From: an uncultured Blautia sp.
GTDB lineage: Bacteria; Bacillota; Clostridia; Lachnospirales; Lachnospiraceae
Length of the DNA stretch: 15,374 bases
Direction of reading: 5' to 3'
Assembly: GCA_938028845.1 (NCBI GenBank)
Contig: CALIZJ010000265.1
Location: forward strand, 1-15,374
This document shows, piece by piece, positions 10,688 through 15,374 of this stretch (position 1 is its first letter; every line of letters begins with the position of its first letter). A program made the translations under genes and the position numbers. Under the pieces are notes generated by a model. It saw only the letters and a list, made by a program, of their open reading frames with translations. It was not told the origin of the DNA and did no database searches.

Positions 10688-12622
10688 TTAGCCCTCCTCT
10701 AAGATCTTATTTTTATACCCCAGGTAAGTTGCCGCAAAATATAACAGATAAATAAACAGGAACAAACCAATGCTGATCCCGCAGGCCATCATAAAGATCC
10801 GTCCTGTTACCAGCGCGTCTAAGATCAGCCGGTTTACCTGCAGGGAAATAAAAATACTAAGGGGAATTGGAATACACACCGGAATCAAAAAATAAACCCC
10901 AATCTGCTTAAAGATCAGCACGCCTCTCCTTCCCTCATCCATTCCCAGCTTAGAAAGGATATCATACCGATACTTATACCTGGAAGCATCTCCAAGCTGC
11001 TGTACTGCAAGTATAGCGGCCGCCGTACAGGCAAAAATCAAACCGATATAAAAAAGAGCAAAGGCAAAGATGACTACAGAAGAAGTCTTTGCCGCCTCCA
11101 CTGCTGTATTTGTGCCGAAAGAATCTGTCCCGCCCTCATAGGCACCATATGCCAATTCTGTTAAATGCTCTGTATCGCTGTTCTTTACAGGTTCCCTTGT
11201 CTCCATGGCAAGGCAGGTATGGTAAACCGGAAGTGTCTGGGCAAGGGCGTCTTCCACTACCGTCACATAACCGGTTCCGTGAAAACCGCTGCTGATATTA
11301 AAGGAATCGGTCAGGACAGTCTGTGCGGACAATTTTTCTCCTCCTATTTCAAGAACAGGCAGCCCGTTTTTTTCATATTCTTCCGCTGTCTTTAAAGTTC
11401 CTACAAGAAGATAGCTTCCCTCTTTTAGAGAAACAGGAGCATATCCCAGGGTCTCCCACAATTCTTTAAAATCACTGTATTTTAAAACCGGCGTTCCTTC
11501 TATATATCCATCCGCGCCGATCCAATCATACAGTACAGATTCTTTTTCTATATAAAGGGGATATTCCTTTTCATAAACAATCCCGTAGGTTTCCTGCACA
11601 TATTCTTTTAACGGATATAGCTGGGATGCTTCCTCTGTAGTGGACGCCGTCACGTCAAATCCCGAAACGCCCTGTATCTGCGCCGAGAAAAACCGTTCAA
11701 AAAGAACTCCTAACTGGGTTGCCGTTAATGTAATCGTCAGAAGAATAGCAAGTGTCCCCAAAGTCTTTCCAATAGCAGAAAGCTTTGCGGTAAGTCCCCG
11801 CAGTAAAAACAACCTGTCTTTCTTATATTTAAACCGGTCATTTTCCAGCAGGGTCCGGGACAGAAGTTCCGTAAAAGTAGTATAGATTCCATATAAACCC
11901 ACCAGGATTCCTCCAAGAGAAAGAAAGAAAAGATTTCCCGAATACTTCCACTCCATCCCCTTATGGCAGGTAACATAAAACAGGATTCCGCAAACCAGTT
12001 CAAGGACAAGAAATCCCAAGAAACTTCCCCTGTGCTTCTTTTTTCTCTCTTCCACACGGCGCTGGGCATATAAAAGCTCACCGATTTCCACCTTATTCAA
12101 ATAGCGCCGCATCCGGATCATGGAATTCCCATACATCAAAAGTGCATATACAAACGTCAGCCCAATGGCTTCCAGTGAATAAAAAAGCCGGATCTGATAG
12201 GTAGCCTGAAAAAGATTCACGATTACAAGGGCAAGAATCTGGTACAGAAAAGTTCCTGCTGCCAGTGAAGCGAGAAAGGCAAGACCACCTATCACCAGAT
12301 TTTCCTCTACATATAGGGAAGCAATCTTTTCATTAGGGATTCCTAAAAGCATGTAGGTTCCAAATTCCATACTTCTTTTTTCCAAAATATATTTTGCCAT
12401 ATAATGGATCAGCCAGCCAATGACCAGCACGATAATTATGGAAATTCCGATCACTACAGACGTAAGGGCGTTTAACTGTGTGCTCAAGCTCATGATCTCC
12501 TCAGAAAAAATAAGGAGGTTAAAAGCATACATCAAAGATAAAGCAGCCGTGACTGTAAGAAAATAAATCATGTAATCCCTAGCGGAATGTTTCGCGTTTT
12601 TCCAGACAATACTACTGCGCAT
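10688..12622 (-). CDS. BceB-type FtsX-like ABC permease for peptide antibiotics
   Basis: This is the membrane subunit of an antimicrobial-peptide sensing and removal transporter. The start at 12622 is preferred (644 aa) because GAGGGG lies 9 nt before it; an ATG three codons earlier is too close. The layout fits the BceB family: a first helix after MRSSIVWKNAKHSARDY, about seven N-terminal helices up to residue about 305, then a large extracellular domain of roughly 200 residues (about 307-512). Three C-terminal helices follow, with the FtsX-like stretch around QQLGDASRYKYRYDILSKLG. The extracellular domain is the part that in known Bce systems determines the peptide. The gene overlaps the ATPase gene by 11 bp. 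The peptide (bacitracin, lantibiotic, host defensin or another) cannot be told from sequence. Confidence 0.9.
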   Translation of the reverse strand: MRSSIVWKNAKHSARDYMIYFLTVTAALSLMYAFNLLIFSEEIMSLSTQLNALTSVVIGISIIIVLVIGWLIHYMAKYILEKRSMEFGTYMLLGIPNEKIASLYVEENLVIGGLAFLASLAAGTFLYQILALVIVNLFQATYQIRLFYSLEAIGLTFVYALLMYGNSMIRMRRYLNKVEIGELLYAQRRVEERKKKHRGSFLGFLVLELVCGILFYVTCHKGMEWKYSGNLFFLSLGGILVGLYGIYTTFTELLSRTLLENDRFKYKKDRLFLLRGLTAKLSAIGKTLGTLAILLTITLTATQLGVLFERFFSAQIQGVSGFDVTASTTEEASQLYPLKEYVQETYGIVYEKEYPLYIEKESVLYDWIGADGYIEGTPVLKYSDFKELWETLGYAPVSLKEGSYLLVGTLKTAEEYEKNGLPVLEIGGEKLSAQTVLTDSFNISSGFHGTGYVTVVEDALAQTLPVYHTCLAMETREPVKNSDTEHLTELAYGAYEGGTDSFGTNTAVEAAKTSSVVIFAFALFYIGLIFACTAAAILAVQQLGDASRYKYRYDILSKLGMDEGRRGVLIFKQIGVYFLIPVCIPIPLSIFISLQVNRLILDALVTGRIFMMACGISIGLFLFIYLLYFAATYLGYKNKILEEG

Positions 12623-13376
12623 CAGAAACATCCCCTCCCATCAATGTGACCACATCAAGGATTTCCTGAAAGAATTCTCTCCTTCTTTTTTCCCCTCTCC
12701 GGATCTCTGTAAATATTTTTCCGTCTTTTAAAAACAAAATCCTGGAACAATAGCTTGCGGAAAACACATCGTGAGTCACCATAAGAATGGTCGCCTGTTC
12801 TTCCACATTCAGCTTGTCAAAGGATTCCAAAAGCATCTGGGCGGAATGGGAATCCAAAGCTCCCGTGGGTTCGTCTGCCAAAAGAAGCTTCGGCTTGTTA
12901 ATGATCGCTCTGGCCGCCGCACATCTCTGCCGCTGGCCGCCGGATACTTCTGCGGGCATTTTTTTAAGTGTCTCCTCAATTCCAAGCTTTCTGGCAGCCT
13001 CCGCCACTTTTGCGGTTATCTTGGCCGGAGAAACTCCCCGCATAGTAAGAGCAAGCCCTATATTTTCCTCTAAGGTAAAATTATCCAGAAGGTTAAAATC
13101 CTGAAAGACAAACCCCAGATTTTCCATGCGGAACTGGGCAAGCTCCTTATTTTTCAGCGTCGTAATATCCTTTCCGTCCAGATAAATATGGCCTGCCGTC
13201 ACATGTAAGATTGTGGCGATACAGTTTAAAAGTGTGGTTTTTCCGCTTCCGCTGGAACCCATGATCCCCAGAAATTCCCCCTTATCCACCTGAAAAGAAA
13301 CATGGTTTAAAGCATTTGTGATATTGTCTTTTGTGCCGTAAAATTTATCTACTTTTTCAATCTTTAATAAAGGCAT
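12612..13376 (-). CDS. BceA-type ABC transporter ATPase
   Basis: The 254-aa nucleotide-binding subunit is complete: Walker A GSSGSGKT (40-47), Q-loop VFQDFNLL (Q92), signature VSGGQ (144-148), Walker B LLLADEP (D168, E169), D-loop GALD and switch H202 (MVTHD). The sequence falls in the LolD/MacB/BceA subgroup, which pairs with FtsX-like permeases such as the one encoded next. ATP hydrolysis would drive release of peptide antibiotic from its lipid target and signal to the kinase. AAAGGA precedes the ATG. A 145-bp gap to the kinase gene contains a separate candidate promoter, so this pair is probably the induced part of the module. Confidence 0.94.
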   Translation of the reverse strand: MPLLKIEKVDKFYGTKDNITNALNHVSFQVDKGEFLGIMGSSGSGKTTLLNCIATILHVTAGHIYLDGKDITTLKNKELAQFRMENLGFVFQDFNLLDNFTLEENIGLALTMRGVSPAKITAKVAEAARKLGIEETLKKMPAEVSGGQRQRCAAARAIINKPKLLLADEPTGALDSHSAQMLLESFDKLNVEEQATILMVTHDVFSASYCSRILFLKDGKIFTEIRRGEKRRREFFQEILDVVTLMGGDVSDAQ

Positions 13377-13441
13377 TGTCTTTTTTTCCTTTCGCAGTTT
13401 CTCTTTGTCTTACACCAGCGCTCTATGTTTGACTTGCCTTC

Positions 13442-13479
13442 ATTATACGCTGTCTGCCTTCTTATTTACACTTACAAAG
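13442..13479 (-). promoter_or_regulatory. candidate inducible promoter/operator of the ABC transporter genes
   Basis: On the minus strand a perfect TATAAT (plus-strand 13442-13447) has only a weak TGTAAA at the -35 distance. This is typical of an activator-dependent promoter. Overlapping that -35 area the plus strand reads TTTACACTTACAAAG (13465-13479), two TTACA units 6 bp apart, a candidate binding site for the neighbouring response regulator. Confidence 0.5.
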
Positions 13480-13521
13480 TTGTTAGGCTTATTATTCTTC
13501 CTCCGGATACAAAACCATCGT

Positions 13522-14532
13522 TTATACCACACGATGCATAGTCCCCACAGGGAATCCCAGCCGGGCGGTGGTTCCTTTTCCTTTCACAGAGTCTATTTTC
13601 AGCGTCAGCCCCAATTTCTTACAAAGTCTTCCGGCAAGATACAATCCCATACCGGTAGCCTGCTTCTTTTTCCTGTCGCTTCCTGTAAAACCTTTTTCAA
13701 AGATCCTCGGCATATCCTCCGGAAGGATTCCGCAGCCGTTATCCTCAATACAAAGCCATACTCCCTTTTCTTCTTTGACCGGATAAATATGCAGCTTTCC
13801 CTTTCCTTCCTTTACATATTTGATCCCATTGGACAAAAGCTGCCCTACAATGTACTCCACCCATTTCGGATCTGTATATACCGTTTCCTTTAATTCTTCT
13901 ACTTCAAGAGACAATCGTTTTTCCAATATCACAGAGCGATACTCCATAAGCGCCGGCAAAACTGCATCTATTAGAGGGAATTTTTTTACAAAATAATCCT
14001 TTTCCACAGATCCGCTCCTGGCATAATATAACGCCTGGTTCACCAGTTCCTCTATCTTTCGCAGCTCCTTTTTCAAGGACTCTCCCTGCTCTCCTGGGTG
14101 GTTGGTGCAATAAAGCTCAATGGCGGTCATTGGATTTTTTACTTCATGTATCCAGCTCTCGATGTATTCTTTATACTCTCTTGCATTTCCTGAAATTTCT
14201 TCTATTTTGTCAAGCATTGCCTGGTTAGCTGCCCTGCTGCAGGCAAAATATAACTGTTCGATTTTTCGAGATGGTTTTTTCACCACCTCTGTATATAAAT
14301 ATTTTTCTTCCAGGCTGTCAAAAAGCTCCTCCACCTCCTGATAGCGCTTCTTTTGTTTCCCGCAGTCCCACCCACAGTAAATTCCCGCTGTCACAACCCA
14401 GATAAACAATACACACAGGAGCACATCCGGCTTCGTCCCTGTGACAAGCAAGAAGCCGCTCATAAAAAACATCATAAAGATCTGAAGGAGTAAAATCCCC
14501 GCATGTTCTTCCAGATAATCTTTTCCTGTCAT
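13522..14532 (-). CDS. BceS-type intramembrane-sensing histidine kinase
   Basis: The 336-aa sensor kinase has two membrane helices (about 12-31 and 36-54) separated by a loop of only a few residues. This is the hallmark of kinases that sense through a partner ABC transporter rather than directly. The phosphoacceptor is H129 (WIHEVKNP). The ATPase domain shows the N box (LLSNGIKY, N235), G1 box (EDNGCGI), F box (EKGFTGSD) and G2 box (GMGLYLA). The ATG overlaps the regulator stop as ATGA, so the two are translated together. The partner response regulator is the preceding gene, and the stimulus is relayed by the BceAB-type transporter downstream. Confidence 0.93.
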   Translation of the reverse strand: MTGKDYLEEHAGILLLQIFMMFFMSGFLLVTGTKPDVLLCVLFIWVVTAGIYCGWDCGKQKKRYQEVEELFDSLEEKYLYTEVVKKPSRKIEQLYFACSRAANQAMLDKIEEISGNAREYKEYIESWIHEVKNPMTAIELYCTNHPGEQGESLKKELRKIEELVNQALYYARSGSVEKDYFVKKFPLIDAVLPALMEYRSVILEKRLSLEVEELKETVYTDPKWVEYIVGQLLSNGIKYVKEGKGKLHIYPVKEEKGVWLCIEDNGCGILPEDMPRIFEKGFTGSDRKKKQATGMGLYLAGRLCKKLGLTLKIDSVKGKGTTARLGFPVGTMHRVV

Positions 14533-15188
14533 TTTTCACACCATCCTATCTGCCAGCCTTTCCGCGGTACGGTTCTTAAAAACCCGGATAGAGCCGTTCC
14601 CTCCAGCCGTTTCCGGATCCTGGAAAGATTTACGTTTAATATATTTTCATCCACAAAAAGCTTGTTTTCCCAAAGATATTCTATCAGCTCATCTCTTCCC
14701 ACAATACGGGGATAATTTTTAAAAAGGCAGAATAAAATCTGCTGTTCTTTTTTTGACAGATCAAGTACTTCCCCCTTATATTCCAGCTTTCCAAAAACAA
14801 GATCCAGCTCCACCCCTTCTACTGTAAGCTTTTCCTTATTTCTTTCCAGAATACTCTGTATACGCAGAAGAAGCACAGAAGGGTGATAGGGCTTTCGTAT
14901 ATAGTCGTCTCCTCCTGCTAAGAAGCCCTGGATTTCACTTTCCGCCGTATTTTGTCCTGTCACAAAGATAATGGGAATGTCCTGGGTTTTCCGGATATTC
15001 TGACACACTTTGATTCCATTTTCCTCCCCAAGTCCAATGTCCAAAAGGATCAAATCCGGTTTTTCCTGAAAAAGTTCTTCCCCTGGAAGCCTATCAGGCG
15101 CATATACAAAAAAGCCCTGCTTTTCCAGAAATTCCTTAAGCTCCAAACGGACCATTTCCTCATCTTCCAGAATCATGATTTTTTTCAT
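14529..15188 (-). CDS. BceR-type OmpR-family response regulator
   Basis: The 219-aa regulator has a receiver domain (1-115) with acidic pocket E8/D9, phosphoacceptor D50 (LILLDIG), T77 and K99 (RKPYHP). A winged-helix DNA-binding domain (about 125-215) follows, with the recognition region DENILNVNLSRIRKRLE. It is full length. When phosphorylated by the adjacent kinase it is expected to activate the ABC transporter promoter near 13442. GAGGA lies before the ATG. Its own promoter is weak or unclear (see 15213-15242). Confidence 0.94.
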   Translation of the reverse strand: MKKIMILEDEEMVRLELKEFLEKQGFFVYAPDRLPGEELFQEKPDLILLDIGLGEENGIKVCQNIRKTQDIPIIFVTGQNTAESEIQGFLAGGDDYIRKPYHPSVLLLRIQSILERNKEKLTVEGVELDLVFGKLEYKGEVLDLSKKEQQILFCLFKNYPRIVGRDELIEYLWENKLFVDENILNVNLSRIRKRLEGTALSGFLRTVPRKGWQIGWCEK

Positions 15189-15212
15189 TTCTGTATCCTC
15201 ATTCCTGTTGTT

Positions 15213-15242
15213 ATTGTATGGTATTTAAAAGAATCCTGTCCG
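15213..15242 (-). promoter_or_regulatory. weak candidate promoter of the response regulator/kinase genes
   Basis: On the minus strand TACAAT (plus-strand 15213-15218) lies 18 bp after CGGACA (15237-15242), four of six matches to TTGACA. It is 25 bp before the regulator start codon, downstream of the tRNA terminator. Confidence 0.35.
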
Positions 15243-15290
15243 GAGAGTTTCCTGCCCTATGGACAAGTCAGGAAAACTTTTTTATAAAGC

Positions 15291-15319
15291 AAAAAGGACT
15301 CTGAATCCTCAGAGTCCTT
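15291..15319 (-). terminator. intrinsic terminator of the tRNA-Gly transcript
   Basis: In minus-strand sense AAGGACUCUG pairs perfectly with CAGAGUCCUU around a six-nt loop and runs into five U. It begins 4 nt after the tRNA 3' end. Confidence 0.9.
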
Positions 15320-15322
15320 AAG

Positions 15323-15374
15323 AGCGATAGACGGGGCTCGAACCCGCGGTCTCGACCTTGGCAAGGTCGCGCGT
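15323..15374 (-). tRNA. tRNA-Gly (anticodon GCC), 5' part beyond the window
   Basis: The minus strand reads an anticodon helix CGACC/GGUCG with loop UUGCCAA (anticodon GCC). It then reads a T arm GCGGG-UUCGAGC-CCCGU, the acceptor 3' strand CUAUCGC and discriminator U73, as expected for glycine. CCA is not encoded. The D arm and 5' acceptor strand lie past the right edge. Confidence 0.93.

Noticed and set aside
15323..15374. tRNA gene as integration site of a mobile element
   Set aside because: No integrase gene and no repeat of the tRNA 3' end is visible elsewhere in the window.
1..15374. CRISPR array, origin of replication or rRNA
   Set aside because: No regularly spaced repeats, DnaA-box cluster or rRNA-like sequence was seen.

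Overview
The window looks like chromosomal DNA of a low-to-mid GC Clostridia, most likely a Lachnospiraceae-type gut Firmicute. The signs are strong AGGAGG-type ribosome binding sites, sigma-A type promoters, a Bce-type two-component/ABC module, VanZ, DUF378 and DUF5067-type proteins, a c-di-GMP-I (GEMM-I) type riboswitch, and a tRNA-Gly gene without an encoded CCA end. The genus cannot be fixed from the sequence alone.

Left third (1-6107, nearly all on the minus strand): an apparent cyclic-di-GMP locus. Read in the direction of transcription it holds a membrane PAS-GGDEF diguanylate cyclase. Next come a promoter, a c-di-GMP-I-like riboswitch with an intrinsic terminator, and a DivIVA-like coiled-coil gene. 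A second copy of the same promoter-riboswitch-terminator cassette follows, then a membrane-anchored metallophosphoesterase gene and a second, paralogous coiled-coil gene that runs off the left edge. The two aptamers share a 41-nt identical core. Their flanking helices differ in sequence but keep pairing. An IS30-family element (1636-3361) sits between the two units without breaking a gene. It has imperfect 24-bp terminal inverted repeats, subterminal repeats and a possible 13-bp target duplication. The proposed logic is that c-di-GMP made by the cyclase relieves termination in front of the coiled-coil and phosphoesterase genes. The ON direction is inferred from mutually exclusive pairings.

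Middle (6266-10577): mostly short membrane or envelope genes. On the plus strand is a VanZ-family protein whose promoter suggests a leaderless mRNA. On the minus strand are a two-TM acidic-tailed protein, a small lipoprotein and a monoglyceride-lipase-like alpha/beta hydrolase. Back on the plus strand are a DUF5067-type anchored protein, a DUF378 membrane protein and a 53-aa coupled small ORF. A long bidirectional hairpin closes the region.

Right third (10688-15188, minus strand): a complete Bce-type peptide-sensing/resistance module in the order response regulator, intramembrane-sensing histidine kinase, ABC ATPase, FtsX-like permease. The two kinase-regulator genes overlap by 4 bp. A separate candidate promoter/operator lies before the ABC genes. 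The window ends inside a minus-strand tRNA-Gly(GCC) gene followed by its own terminator.

Intervals over 300 bp without a gene: 1387-1786 holds terminator, riboswitch, promoter and the IS left end; 3086-3460 holds the IS right end and a palindrome, with nothing recognised in the last 86 bp; 4241-4598 holds terminator, riboswitch and promoter.
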